From positions 1 through 64,000 of the forward strand of contig NZ_JAACFU010000024.1 in NCBI RefSeq assembly GCF_029051725.1: a stretch of 64,000 bases of DNA. Reading direction: 5' to 3'. Below, one piece after another: positions 16,942-26,305 of the stretch; positions within the stretch are counted from its first letter, which is position 1, and every line of letters begins with the position of its first letter. The notes below the pieces were generated by a model, which saw only the letters and a list, made by a program, of their open reading frames with translations, had not been told where the DNA came from and did no database searches. The DNA is from Bradyrhizobium sp. CSS354. Lineage in GTDB: Bacteria; Pseudomonadota; Alphaproteobacteria; Rhizobiales; Xanthobacteraceae. The position numbers were made by a program, and so were the translations under genes.

Positions 16942-17559
16942 TCAGTCTTTCGATTTGGGAGTCTGGAACACGCCGCGCAGCGTCACGATCTCGCCGAGCC
17001 GGGCGTAGCGCGGTCCGCCGATGCGTGCGATCGGATCGAGCGCCGCGGTTTCGACCTTGCCGTCGTTCACGAGGCCATCGCGGAGGTGGAACATCACGAC
17101 TTCGCCGACGATCAGCCGGCTGCGGGCGTCGCCGAATTCGAGGCACTGCCGGAAGCGGCATTCCATCGCAACCGGTGCGATGCTGAGCCGCGGCACCTTG
17201 ATGCGCTCGCTCGGATGCGTCTCCAGGCCGAGCTCCGCGACCTCGCTGATCTCAGGCGGGTGCTCGACCGACGAGTCGTGCACGGCCTGCATCAGCGGGG
17301 TATCGGCGATGTGGATGACGTATTCCTCGGTGTCCAGAATATTATGCGCGGTGTCCTTGTAGTCCGCGCCCTTGCGGCCGACGCTGATGGCCAGCATCGG
17401 CGGCTTCTGCGAGACGAAGGTGAAGGCGCTGAACGGCGCGAGGTTGAGCACGCCTGCGCGCGACAGGCTCGTCACCCAGGCGATCGGACGCGGCACCACG
17501 ATGCCGGTCATCAGCCGGTAGATGCGTTCGGCGCCGAGCTCGGTGGGGTCGATCCGCAT
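16942..17559 (-). CDS. Flavin reductase family protein (FMN split barrel)
   Basis: The 205-residue protein begins MRIDPTELGAERIYRLMTGI and continues VVPRPIAWVTSLSRAGVLNL, then APFSAFTFVSQKPPMLAISV. This IVPRPIAWVTS...NLAPFS...PP block is the FMN-binding signature of the flavin reductase-like split-barrel family. It probably supplies reduced flavin to a monooxygenase; the luciferase-like enzyme at 12775-13782 is the nearest candidate, but no monooxygenase is in the same operon. It starts 3 bases after the Bug SBP stop, so the two are tightly coupled. Confidence 0.87.
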   Translation of the reverse strand: MRIDPTELGAERIYRLMTGIVVPRPIAWVTSLSRAGVLNLAPFSAFTFVSQKPPMLAISVGRKGADYKDTAHNILDTEEYVIHIADTPLMQAVHDSSVEHPPEISEVAELGLETHPSERIKVPRLSIAPVAMECRFRQCLEFGDARSRLIVGEVVMFHLRDGLVNDGKVETAALDPIARIGGPRYARLGEIVTLRGVFQTPKSKD

Positions 17560-17562
17560 CGA

Positions 17563-18528
17563 TCAATCCGCCTTGATGTTGGCCTTGCGCACGATCGGAA
17601 TCCATTTGGCGTCCTCGCGCGCGAGATAGGCCTTGAATTCGTCCGGCGTCATCGCGACAGCTTCCCCACCGAGCTTCTCGAACTTGTCGACCACGGCCGG
17701 GTCCTTCAGGATCGCGGTCAGCGCCTCGTGCAGCTTGTCGATCACGGACGCCGGCGTGCCTGCCGGTGCGAACAGGCCGGTGAAGGTCTGGCCGTCAAAG
17801 TCCTTGTATCCGAGTTCGGCGAAGGTCGGCACGTCGGGCAGCGACTTCAGGCGGTGCGGGCTGGTGACGGCCAGCGCCCGGAACAGGCCGGCCTTGATGT
17901 GCTGCAGGCTGACCGTGAGCTGGTCGAACGCGAACTGCACCTGCCCGCCGAGCAGATCGTTGACCGCTGGCGCATTGCCGCGATAGTGCGCGGTGACCCA
18001 TTGCAGATCGAGGCTGGACTGCATCAGCTCGCTGAGCAGATGGTTGGTGGTGCCGGGACCGGGCGAGGCCATCGTCAGCTTGCCGGGCTCGCGCTTGGCG
18101 AGGTCGATGAATTCCTTGAAATTCGTCGCCTGCACGGAAGGATGAACCTCGAGCACCAGCGGCGTCATCGAGATCGTCGTGATCGGCAGGAAGTCCTTCT
18201 TCCAGCTGTAGACGTCGCGCTTGTTGATTTCGGTCGCGAACAGCACCGGGCCATTGGCGCCGACGAACAGCGTGTAGCCGTCGGGCGCGGACTTCGCGAA
18301 GGCCTCGCCCGCGATCATGCCGCCGGCACCCGCCTTGTTCTCGATGATGAGGGGCTGGCCGAGCTTTTCCTGGAGCTTGTCTGCGATGATGCGCGCGGCG
18401 CTGTCGACATTGCCGCCGGCTGGATAGGGCACGATCAGCTTGACGTTGCGCGCCGGCCATTGCTGGCCCGACGCCGGTCCCGTCAACATCGCCACTGCGG
18501 CAGCTATGGCAATCCAGATTAATCTCAT
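17563..18528 (-). CDS. Bug-family tripartite tricarboxylate transporter substrate-binding protein
   Basis: The 321-residue protein has a signal peptide (MRLIWIAIAAAVAMLTGPAS, cleavage near GQQ) and the Bug/TctC features: VKLIVPYPAGGNVDSAARII, ENKAGAGGMIAGEAFAKSAP and DGYTLFVGANG. These periplasmic proteins bind small carboxylates or aromatic acids. No TctA/TctB membrane genes are nearby, which is usual for the many orphan Bug proteins. GGGAGG precedes the ATG. It is the first gene of the six-gene operon, divergent from the IclR gene, so it probably binds the pathway's substrate. Confidence 0.9.
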   Translation of the reverse strand: MRLIWIAIAAAVAMLTGPASGQQWPARNVKLIVPYPAGGNVDSAARIIADKLQEKLGQPLIIENKAGAGGMIAGEAFAKSAPDGYTLFVGANGPVLFATEINKRDVYSWKKDFLPITTISMTPLVLEVHPSVQATNFKEFIDLAKREPGKLTMASPGPGTTNHLLSELMQSSLDLQWVTAHYRGNAPAVNDLLGGQVQFAFDQLTVSLQHIKAGLFRALAVTSPHRLKSLPDVPTFAELGYKDFDGQTFTGLFAPAGTPASVIDKLHEALTAILKDPAVVDKFEKLGGEAVAMTPDEFKAYLAREDAKWIPIVRKANIKAD

Positions 18529-18650
18529 GTTAACCTCCCGGCGGCGCTTCCAATTTTACGTCGATTTGCCTGAATTCGTACACGGCATCTCGATTCGGAG
18601 CGCAATCTCCAGATGCGCGCTTTACCTGTCGAGTGAATTGTGGCGTTCTT

Positions 18651-18665
18651 GTCCATATTATGGAC
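18651..18665. promoter_or_regulatory. Candidate IclR operator
   Basis: GTCCATA-T-TATGGAC is a perfect 7-bp inverted repeat with a single central base. It overlaps the likely ATG of the IclR gene (18660) and is about 125 bases upstream of the divergent operon. Size and symmetry suit IclR-family dimers, so autoregulation and control of the catabolic operon are likely. Not experimentally supported. Confidence 0.55.
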
Positions 18666-19460
18666 AACACGACTTCCGCGAAATCCACCCGCCGCATGAC
18701 GGAGCCGCGACAGGGCGCACAGGCGATCCGGCGCGCACTCGCGGTGTTGCGCATTCTCGCCGCCGGCCGCGAAGACGGCGTCCCGCTGGCCGAAGTGGTG
18801 CGGGCCACCGGCCTCACCCGCCCGACCGTGCACCGCATCGTCCACGTGCTGATCGAGGAAGGCATCGTCGAACGACACGACAAAACCGGGCGCTACGCGA
18901 TCGGCAACCAGGTGCCGGAGCTCGCGCTCGCACGGGCCCGGCCGTCGCGGCTGCTGATCGCCGCAAATCCGTCGCTGCAACGCGCCTCCACCGAGATCGG
19001 CGACACGCTGTTCCTGACGGTGCGGACCGGCAACGACACGCTGTGCGTCGATCGCAGGATCGGCGTCTATCCGATCCAGGTACTGTCGATCGAAGTCGGC
19101 GCGCGCCGGCCGCTCGGCGTCTCCAGCGCAGGCGTTGCCATCCTCGCCGCGATGCCGTCCCAGGACGCGCGCAAAATCGTCGCAGCCAATGAGAAGCGAT
19201 TCGAGGCCTACCGGACCGACGCTGCGACGGTGCTGGGCCAGGTCACCGCCGCAAGACGGCTGGGATACGGCATGAGGGAAATTGGTCTCGTGCAGGGCAC
19301 GAAATCGATCTCCACCTGGATCAAGACGCCGGACGGCCGCCCCGCTGCTGCGATGACCGTCTCCGCCGTTCGCACGAGGCTCGGCCCGCGCCGCGAACAG
19401 GAGGTCGCGGAGATCCTGCTGCGGGAGGCGCGGATCATCGAGCAGGCGATCCGGGGTTAG
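18660..19460 (+). CDS. IclR family transcriptional regulator
   Basis: The protein of about 266 residues begins MDNTTSAKSTRRMTEPRQGA. The N-terminal winged helix reads AIRRALAVLRILAAGREDGV then LAEVVRATGLTRPTVHRIVH. The C-terminal IclR effector domain follows from about residue 85, with DTLFLTVRTGNDTLCVDR and GVSSAGVAILAAMP. I placed the start at ATG 18660; Met13 (18696) is an alternative because the palindromic operator candidate overlaps 18660. It is divergent from the catabolic operon and most likely controls it in response to the pathway substrate. Confidence 0.88.
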   Translation: MDNTTSAKSTRRMTEPRQGAQAIRRALAVLRILAAGREDGVPLAEVVRATGLTRPTVHRIVHVLIEEGIVERHDKTGRYAIGNQVPELALARARPSRLLIAANPSLQRASTEIGDTLFLTVRTGNDTLCVDRRIGVYPIQVLSIEVGARRPLGVSSAGVAILAAMPSQDARKIVAANEKRFEAYRTDAATVLGQVTAARRLGYGMREIGLVQGTKSISTWIKTPDGRPAAAMTVSAVRTRLGPRREQEVAEILLREARIIEQAIRG

Positions 19461-19541
19461 ACCACGTTGTCAATAGGCTGACGCAGCACGCGTTTTTGTG
19501 GCACAAGGGCCGCCTCCGCCGACCGAGCAACGAGGCCCCGC

Positions 19542-20837
19542 ATGCCCGCGCCAAAACCGCCCGCCTTCGAGACCCTGAGCCTGCATGCGGGCCAGCATCC
19601 GGATCCCGCGACCGGCGCCCGCGCCGTGCCGATCTACCAGACCACGTCCTACGTGTTCCAGGATTCCGATCACGCCGCCGCGCTGTTCAACCTCGAGCGC
19701 GCCGGCCACATCTATACGCGCATCTCCAATCCGACCACGGGCGTGCTCGAGGAACGGCTGGCGGCGCTGGAGGGCGGCGTCGGCGCGATCTGCACCGCGA
19801 GCGGCATGGCCGCGCTGCATCTGGCCATCGCGACGCTTCTGAACGCCGGCGACCATATCGTCGCGTCGAGCTCGCTCTATGGCGGCACCATCAACCTGCT
19901 GGCGCACACGCTGCCGCGCTTCGGCATCACCACCAGCTTCGTCAAGCCGCGCGATCTCGACGCGTTTCGCGCGGCGATCAGGCCGAACACGAAGCTGGTG
20001 ATCGGCGAGACCATCGGCAATCCCGGGCTCGAGGTGCTTGATATTCCAAAGGTCGCGGCGATCGCGCATGATGCGAAAATTCCGCTGCTGATCGACAACA
20101 CGTTTGCCACCCCCTATCTCAGCCGCCCGATCGAGCTCGGCGCCGACATCGTCATGCACTCGGCGACCAAATGGATCGGCGGCCACGGCATCGCGATCGG
20201 CGGCGCCATCGTCGACGGCGGCCGGTTTGATTGGCGTTCATCCGGAAAATTCGGCGTACTGACCGAGCCCTATGGCGGCTATCACGGCATAGTCTTCGAC
20301 GAACAGTTCGGCACCGCGGCCTTCATCATGCGCGCACGCACCGAAGGCCTGCGCGATTTCGGCGCTTGTCTATCGCCGACCAATGCGTTCCAGTTGTTGC
20401 AGGGCGTGGAGACGCTCGGCGTGCGCATGGACCGCCACATCCAGAACACGCACCTCGTGCTGGAAGCGCTGAAAGCCAACAAGGCCGTGGATTGGGTGCT
20501 GCATCCCTCGCTCGAGGACCACGCGGACTACCAGCTGGCAAAGACACTGCTGCCGCGCGGCGCCGGCTCGATCGTCTCCTTCGGCATCAAGGGTGGCCGG
20601 CCTGCTGGCCGCAAGTTCATCGAATCGCTGCGCATGATCAGCCATCTCGCCAATGTCGGCGACGCCAAGACGCTGGTGATCCACCCGGCGTCAACCACGC
20701 ACCAGCAGATGGACGCCGAGCAGCTCAAGGCCTCCGGCATCGGCGAGGAGCTGGTGCGGCTGTCGGTCGGCATCGAGACCGCAAGCGACATCATCGACGA
20801 TCTCGCGCAGGCGCTGCGCATCTCGCAAAAGGTCTGA
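19542..20837 (+). CDS. metY: O-acetylhomoserine sulfhydrylase (MetY type)
   Basis: The 431-residue protein is a Cys/Met-metabolism PLP enzyme. It begins MPAPKPPAFETLSLHAGQHP and has YTRISNPTTGVLEERLAALE, TASGMAALHLAIATLLNAGD, and the PLP lysine Lys210 in HSATKWIGGHG. The length (about 430) and the long insertion after the lysine are typical of MetY rather than the shorter MetB/MetC/MetZ enzymes of about 390. It would convert O-acetylhomoserine and sulfide to homocysteine. It is followed after 4 bases by an alpha/beta hydrolase gene, presumably in one transcript. No SAM riboswitch could be recognised upstream. Confidence 0.88.
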   Translation: MPAPKPPAFETLSLHAGQHPDPATGARAVPIYQTTSYVFQDSDHAAALFNLERAGHIYTRISNPTTGVLEERLAALEGGVGAICTASGMAALHLAIATLLNAGDHIVASSSLYGGTINLLAHTLPRFGITTSFVKPRDLDAFRAAIRPNTKLVIGETIGNPGLEVLDIPKVAAIAHDAKIPLLIDNTFATPYLSRPIELGADIVMHSATKWIGGHGIAIGGAIVDGGRFDWRSSGKFGVLTEPYGGYHGIVFDEQFGTAAFIMRARTEGLRDFGACLSPTNAFQLLQGVETLGVRMDRHIQNTHLVLEALKANKAVDWVLHPSLEDHADYQLAKTLLPRGAGSIVSFGIKGGRPAGRKFIESLRMISHLANVGDAKTLVIHPASTTHQQMDAEQLKASGIGEELVRLSVGIETASDIIDDLAQALRISQKV

Positions 20838-20841
20838 CACC

Positions 20842-21624
20842 ATGAAGCTCTCCGTCAACGGCGCCGAGGTGCTGGTCGCAACCGGCGGCCGCGACTTCGA
20901 CAGATCCCTGCCTGCGGTCGTCTTCCTCCATGGCGCAGGCTTCGATCATTCGACCTGGGCGCTGCACACCCGCTGGTTCGCCCATCACGGCTTTGGCGTG
21001 CTGGCGCCTGATATGCCCGGCCACGGCCGCTCGCCCGGACCTTCGCTCGGCAGCATCGCCGAGATGGCCGACTGGACGGCGGCCCTGCTCGATGCGGCCG
21101 GAGTTACGAAAGCGCATCTGATCGGCCATTCCATGGGCTCGCTGATCTCGCTGGAGACGGCCGCACGTCACCCCGACAAGGTGTCCGCGCTCAGCCTGAT
21201 CGGCACGGCCGCGACCATGACGGTCGGCCCGGATCTGCTGAAGGCGGCCGAAGCCAATTCGCAGGATGCAAACGACATGGTCTCGATCTGGGGCCTCGGC
21301 TTCAACGCCGAGCTCGGCGGCAGCCTCGCACCGGGCCTGTGGATGCATGGCGGGGCGCAGGCTGTGTTGAAACACTGCGAGCCGGGCGTGCTGTTCAGGG
21401 ATTTGTCGGCCTGCAATGCTTACGCCAGTGCGCTTCAAGCAGCCGCGAGCGTGAAGGTGCCTACGACGCTCATCCTCGGCGAGCGGGACATGATGACGCC
21501 GGTGAAGGCCGGCAAGGCACTCGCGGCGGCGATCCCGCATGCGAAGACCGTCGTGGTGCCCGGCGCCGGTCACATGATCATGGCCGAGCGCCCGGATGAA
21601 CTGCTGGTGGCGCTCAGGAACTGA
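20842..21624 (+). CDS. Alpha/beta hydrolase
   Basis: The 260-residue protein has the alpha/beta-hydrolase layout: VVFLHGAGFDHSTWALHTRW (oxyanion loop), DMPGHGRSPGP, the nucleophile elbow GHSMGS with Ser97, the acid in LGERDMMTP and the histidine in PGAGHMIM. No signal peptide is present. It starts 4 bases after metY, so it may be co-expressed; hydrolases linked to homoserine O-acyl chemistry are one possible reason, but it is shorter than MetX acetyltransferases and no such role is shown. The substrate is unknown. Confidence 0.87.
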   Translation: MKLSVNGAEVLVATGGRDFDRSLPAVVFLHGAGFDHSTWALHTRWFAHHGFGVLAPDMPGHGRSPGPSLGSIAEMADWTAALLDAAGVTKAHLIGHSMGSLISLETAARHPDKVSALSLIGTAATMTVGPDLLKAAEANSQDANDMVSIWGLGFNAELGGSLAPGLWMHGGAQAVLKHCEPGVLFRDLSACNAYASALQAAASVKVPTTLILGERDMMTPVKAGKALAAAIPHAKTVVVPGAGHMIMAERPDELLVALRN

Positions 21625-21693
21625 CAGGATCAATCGTCCATCTTGCGCGTTGCGGTCAGATATCCCTGTGAAGATCCAGAGGGAACAGGACCC

Positions 21694-22197
21694 ATGCCAA
21701 GACAGGAAGTCATTCGCAAAGCCAGGCAAGACAAGCGTGCCGGTAAATCGGCAACCACGCAGGCCGGCGAATTCGTCAAGGACCAGATCGACAAGATCCG
21801 CAAGGGCAAACATGGCGCGCGCTCGACGAAACAGGCCATCGCCATCGGTCTGTCCGAAGCGCGCCGCGCCGGCGTCGATCTGCCCCCGCCGCGCAAGGGA
21901 CGCGTCAAGAAGGCGACGCGACGCAGCGCCAAATATGCCTATGAGGTCGGTCAGGGCAAGCGCACGCCGAAACGCCGGCCGCGCGTGTCGCGAGCCGTCG
22001 AAAAGGTCTTGAAGAAGGAGCCGCGCTCGACCGCGTCGCGCAGTGCACTATCGAAACAGGGCAAGCGTGCTGCGAGCCAGCGATCCGCCGCCTCGCGTTC
22101 GGCCACCGCGCGCAAGGCAAGCCGTACCAAAGGCGCCAAGGCCCGCTCCACCGCCGCGAAGAAGGCGGCACGCACCAGGGCGCGCCGCCGGAGTTGA
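21694..22197 (+). CDS. DUF6496-type basic protein with histone-like tail
   Basis: The 167-residue protein begins MPRQEVIRKARQDKRAGKSA. Residues about 1-75 form a compact domain (GEFVKDQIDKIRKGKHGARS then KQAIAIGLSEARRAGVDLPP) seen in small rhizobial proteins annotated DUF6496. Residues 76-167 are a low-complexity Lys/Arg/Ala/Ser tail like eukaryotic H1 or bacterial histone-like proteins. It probably binds DNA or RNA through the tail. AGAGGGAA precedes the ATG at 21694; an earlier in-frame start at 21643 is less likely. It stands alone. Confidence 0.75.
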   Translation: MPRQEVIRKARQDKRAGKSATTQAGEFVKDQIDKIRKGKHGARSTKQAIAIGLSEARRAGVDLPPPRKGRVKKATRRSAKYAYEVGQGKRTPKRRPRVSRAVEKVLKKEPRSTASRSALSKQGKRAASQRSAASRSATARKASRTKGAKARSTAAKKAARTRARRRS

Positions 22198-22231
22198 TCA
22201 GTTCGCGCGCCGGCTTCGCTCGGAGAGCACG

Positions 22232-22386
22232 TTCTCCCCCTTCTTCCCTTCTTGCGGGAGAAGGTGGCGCGAAGCGACGGATGAGGGGTTCTGTCCACGC
22301 GTAACGTTTTCCGTGAGGACAGAGACCCCTCACCCGTCTCGCCGCTACGCGGCGAGCCACTCTCTCCCGCAAGGAGAGAGGGGAAG
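22232..22386. repeat. Dispersed long hairpin repeat, family E
   Basis: The left arm has CTTCTTGCGGGAGAAGG and GATGAGGGG; the right arm has CCCCTCACCC and CTCTCCCGCAAGGAGAGAGG in inverse order, giving a palindromic element of about 155 bp. It fills the gap between the histone-like gene and the convergent PPOX gene. It is another recurrent intergenic element of Bradyrhizobium-like genomes. Confidence 0.75.
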
Positions 22387-22393
22387 AACGAAC

Positions 22394-23005
22394 TCACCAC
22401 ATCGTCGCGGCCGCACGCTCGGGCCAGATGCGATCGTACTCCGCGCCGCCGACCCTGTTCTCGCTCATCTCGGCGAGGATCTGGCCGGGCGTCGGCAGCG
22501 TCTTGGGGTCGATGCGCTTGTCGGGATTCCAGAGATCGGAACGGACGATGGCGCGGGCGCACTGGAAGTAGATTTCGTCGACCGTCATCACCATCACGCT
22601 GCGCGGCGCCTTGCCTTCGACCTTGAACGAGGCCAGCAGCTCGGAATCGATGGAAAGATAGGCCCGACCATTGGCGCGGACCGCATTGCCGGAGCCGGGG
22701 ATCAGGAACATCAGCGACACCCGTGGGTCGCGCACGATGTTGCGCAAGGAATCGACCCGGTTGTTGCCGCGGCGATCCGGCAGCATCAGCGTCTTCGGAT
22801 CGTGAATGCGGACGAAGCCGGAGAGATCGCCGCGCGGCGAGCAGTCGATCCCCTCGGGTCCGATGGTGGCAAGCGCGGCGAACGGCGCCTTTTCGATAAA
22901 GACGCGATAGAGCGGGGTGACATGGTCGGCGACTTTCACGGTCGAGGCGTCGTTGGTGACACCGTAGATGGCCTCCAGCTGCTCGACCGTTTCGATCACC
23001 GACAT
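22394..23005 (-). CDS. PPOX-type FMN-dependent flavoprotein (MSMEG_1061-like)
   Basis: The 203-residue protein matches the pyridoxamine-5'-phosphate-oxidase-like split barrel: APFAALATIGPEGIDCSPRG, KTLMLPDRRGNNRVDSLRNI and PRVSLMFLIPGSG. The DRRGNNRxDSLRNI block is typical of the MSMEG_1061 subfamily, which binds FMN or F420-type cofactors; the true substrate is unknown. It begins 22 bases after phnN ends and on the same strand, so it could be the last cistron of the phn operon, though I know of no phosphonate function for it. Confidence 0.85.
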   Translation of the reverse strand: MSVIETVEQLEAIYGVTNDASTVKVADHVTPLYRVFIEKAPFAALATIGPEGIDCSPRGDLSGFVRIHDPKTLMLPDRRGNNRVDSLRNIVRDPRVSLMFLIPGSGNAVRANGRAYLSIDSELLASFKVEGKAPRSVMVMTVDEIYFQCARAIVRSDLWNPDKRIDPKTLPTPGQILAEMSENRVGGAEYDRIWPERAAATMW

Positions 23006-23027
23006 TCCAGTCTCCTTGCGGTGCGGG

Positions 23028-23624
23028 CTATTCGAGCCAGCCTTGATTCCTGATCACGCGCAGAAGCTGACGACCATGATACTCCGCGCTGCCCGCGTTG
23101 AGAATGGTGACATCGGCCTGCGCCGATGCGTCGTCGACGTTGCGCGTCAGCCTTTCGGCGATACTGCCGTCACTGTGCCGGGCGCGAGCGGCAAGCCGCT
23201 GCGCCAGCACATCCGGCGGCGCAGTGATCGCGACCACCACGACGTTGGCATAGGTCTGGCGCAGCGCGCCGATCACGGTGCGCGAAACATTGGCGACGAC
23301 GGCGCGGCCGGCACGAATGTCACCGTCGAGGTCGCGCGGCAGCGCGTAGCAATGCCCATGCGCCTCCCAATGCACGGCGAATTCACCATGCTCGCGCGCG
23401 CGACGGAATTCGTCAGGGCTCACCGCAATATTGTCTTCATCGGCCGAGGATTCGCGCGTCACGACACGGCGCGGGAAGACGATGTCGTGATCCTCGATGC
23501 ACGCCGCCCGCGCCAGCCGCAGCAGCGTGTCCTTGCCGGCTCCGCTGGGGCCGACCACGAGCACGAGCCGCCCCGGCCCGACCGCGCCCGTCTGCGTTCC
23601 CGCCACGGTGACGGTCTCGCTCAT
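23028..23624 (-). CDS. phnN: Ribose 1,5-bisphosphate phosphokinase
   Basis: The 198-residue protein has the guanylate-kinase-like fold of PhnN: Walker A in VVGPSGAGKDTLLRLAR, then IVFPRRVVTRESSADEDNIA and FAVHWEAHGHCYALP. The TR...DE and WxAHGxxYG-like motifs are diagnostic. It phosphorylates ribose 1,5-bisphosphate to PRPP, feeding the sugar released by C-P lyase back into metabolism. Its ATG overlaps the stop of phnM (ATGA), so it is translationally coupled. It is the last phn gene of the operon. Confidence 0.92.
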   Translation of the reverse strand: MSETVTVAGTQTGAVGPGRLVLVVGPSGAGKDTLLRLARAACIEDHDIVFPRRVVTRESSADEDNIAVSPDEFRRAREHGEFAVHWEAHGHCYALPRDLDGDIRAGRAVVANVSRTVIGALRQTYANVVVVAITAPPDVLAQRLAARARHSDGSIAERLTRNVDDASAQADVTILNAGSAEYHGRQLLRVIRNQGWLE

Positions 23625-24775
23625 GCGACACGGCCCCCTTCGCGCCAGACGCTGCGGACCGCAGGGACGTGGCCTGCGACGTGCACGCGAATCAGATCGG
23701 CACGCTTGCCGACGGAAATCTCACCGCGGTCGGACAGGCCGACCGCCTCGGCGGGCGCCTTCGTCACGGTGCGGATCGCCGCCGCAAGACTGATGGCGGG
23801 CACGTGCTCGGGCAAATGCAGCGCAGCCATCAGAAGGCTCGAGGGAATGTAGTCCGACGACAGGATGTCGAGCAGGCCCTCGCGGGCGAGATCGACCGCG
23901 GCGATGTTGCCGGAATGCGAGCCGCCGCGCACGACGTTCGGCGCACCCATCAGGATGTCGATCCCGGCCTCGTGCAGGCCGCGCGCGGCCTCCAACGTGG
24001 TCGGGAATTCCGCCACCGAAACGCCATCGCGCACGGCGTCGACGACGTTCTCCTCGGTGGTATCGTCATGGCTCGCCAGCGGGATCTTGTACTTATGTGC
24101 CAGCGCCACGATCTCGCGCATGTTGGTCGCGGCATAGGCCTTCTGATACTCGAAACGCTTCGCGAACAGTTCGTCGAGCTGGGCGTCGGTCTTGCCGCCG
24201 CCCTTGCCGCGATAATAGTCGCGCAGCTTGCCTTCGTCGCGGAACTGGCGCTGGCCGGGGGTGTGGTCCATTAGCGACATCAGCCGCACGTCGGGACGGT
24301 CGATCAGCTCCCTGGCCTCCTCGACCACGCTCGGCATCGGGATTTCGCAGCGCAGATGCAGGAAGTGATCGGCGCGCAGCAGGTCGGCATCGCGCGCGGT
24401 CGTGATCGCCGCGGCAAGCACGCCGGCGCGCCCGTCGACTTCCTCGGCGCCGTCCTCGCGCCAGACCCGGAGCGAGTCGAACACCGTGGTAATGCCCGAT
24501 GTCGCGAGCTGGCCATCATAGGAGACGACGGCCGCGACCGGATTCCAGAACACTTTTGGTCGCGGCACGTAATGCGCCTCGAGATGGTCCGTGTGGAGCT
24601 CGATCAGGCCGGGCATGATCAGATCGCCGCCGGCATCCTCGGCGCCCGCAGGCGCCCTGCCCTCACCGATCTCGGCAATGCGTCCATCGGCAAGAGCGAG
24701 CCAGCCCTGCTCGATCACCCGTTCCGCCAGCACGATCCTGGCGTTGGCGATCACGGTGTCCTTCTTGGCGCTCAT
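23621..24775 (-). CDS. phnM: Alpha-D-ribose 1-methylphosphonate 5-triphosphate diphosphatase
   Basis: The 384-residue protein is a standard PhnM amidohydrolase-fold enzyme: GLIELHTDHLEAHYVPRPKV carries the metal-binding HxD region, and SGITTVFDSLRV, PLASHDDTTEENV and GAPNVVRGGSHSGN follow. It releases pyrophosphate from the ribosyl phosphonate triphosphate made by PhnGHIL, giving the substrate for PhnJ. The ATG at 24775 has AAGGA 7 bases upstream and is preferred over 24781. It starts 11 bases after phnL and overlaps phnN. A second, diverged PhnM-like gene lies at 34705-35898. Confidence 0.94.
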   Translation of the reverse strand: MSAKKDTVIANARIVLAERVIEQGWLALADGRIAEIGEGRAPAGAEDAGGDLIMPGLIELHTDHLEAHYVPRPKVFWNPVAAVVSYDGQLATSGITTVFDSLRVWREDGAEEVDGRAGVLAAAITTARDADLLRADHFLHLRCEIPMPSVVEEARELIDRPDVRLMSLMDHTPGQRQFRDEGKLRDYYRGKGGGKTDAQLDELFAKRFEYQKAYAATNMREIVALAHKYKIPLASHDDTTEENVVDAVRDGVSVAEFPTTLEAARGLHEAGIDILMGAPNVVRGGSHSGNIAAVDLAREGLLDILSSDYIPSSLLMAALHLPEHVPAISLAAAIRTVTKAPAEAVGLSDRGEISVGKRADLIRVHVAGHVPAVRSVWREGGRVA

Positions 24776-24786
24776 GTCCATTTCCT

Positions 24787-25485
<699 letters not shown>

Positions 25486-25507
25486 TGGAAAACTCTTCCT
25501 GGAAGGC

Positions 25508-26305
25508 TCATGGCGGCAGAATTGAGGAGACGAGGAGTTGGGTGTAGGGCTCGCGGGGATCGTCGAGCACCTGATCGGTGAGGCCGGTCTCGATGACGCG
25601 GCCGCCCTTCATCACCATCACGCGGTGCGACAGCAGGCGCGCAACCGCGAGATCATGGGTGACGATGATGACCGCGAGATGCAGCTCGGCGACCAGGCTG
25701 CGCACGAGGTCGAGCAGGCGGGCCTGCACGGAAACATCGAGGCCGCCGGTCGGCTCGTCCATGAACACCAGCCGCGGCTCGGTGACCAAGTTGCGGGCGA
25801 TCTGGAGACGCTGGCGCATGCCGCCGGAATAGGTCCGCGGCGCATCGTCGATGCGTGCGATGTCGATCTCGACGCGGGTCAGCCAGTCCGACGCGGTATC
25901 GCGGATGCGACCGTAGTGATTCCAGCCCACCGCCATCAGCCGCTCGCCGACATTGGCGCCGGCCGAGACCGCCATGCGCAGCCCCTGCGCGGGGTCCTGG
26001 TGGACGAAGCCCCAATCGGTGCGGAACAGGAAGCGTCGTTCGGCCTCGCCCAGCGTGGCGAGATCGCGGGCGACGCCGTCGCGCATCCGATAGGACACCT
26101 GGCCGCCGCTGGCCGCGAGCTGGCCCGACAGGAGCTGCAGCAGCGTCGATTTGCCCGAGCCGGATTCGCCGACGATTGCCAGCACTTCGCCGGGATAGAG
26201 CGAGAACGAGACATCGCGGCACGCGGCGATGCGGCCATAAGATTTGCTGAGCGACTCGGCAACGAGCAGTGGCTCGTCATTCTCGAGCATGTCTTGATCA
26301 GCCAT
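25508..26305 (-). CDS. phnK: C-P lyase ABC-type protein PhnK
   Basis: The 265-residue protein has Walker A IVGESGSGKSTLLQLL, signature YSGGMRQRLQIARN and Walker B LVFMDEPTGGLDVSVQARLL, and is close in style to the dipeptide-transport ATPases, as PhnK proteins are. PhnK docks on the PhnGHIJ core and is needed for phosphonate use. AGGAGG precedes the ATG at 26305, which lies inside the end of phnJ (8-base overlap). A much longer open frame reaches 26584 but is only read-through into phnJ. Confidence 0.94.
   Translation of the reverse strand: MADQDMLENDEPLLVAESLSKSYGRIAACRDVSFSLYPGEVLAIVGESGSGKSTLLQLLSGQLAASGGQVSYRMRDGVARDLATLGEAERRFLFRTDWGFVHQDPAQGLRMAVSAGANVGERLMAVGWNHYGRIRDTASDWLTRVEIDIARIDDAPRTYSGGMRQRLQIARNLVTEPRLVFMDEPTGGLDVSVQARLLDLVRSLVAELHLAVIIVTHDLAVARLLSHRVMVMKGGRVIETGLTDQVLDDPREPYTQLLVSSILPP

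Noticed and set aside
16717..18522. A 601-codon plus-strand frame
   Set aside because: Antisense shadow of the flavin reductase and Bug genes; Arg/His-rich composition typical of high-GC antisense frames.
19461..19541. SAM riboswitch before metY
   Set aside because: The 81-base gap does not show the SAM-II pseudoknot sequence blocks as far as I can read.
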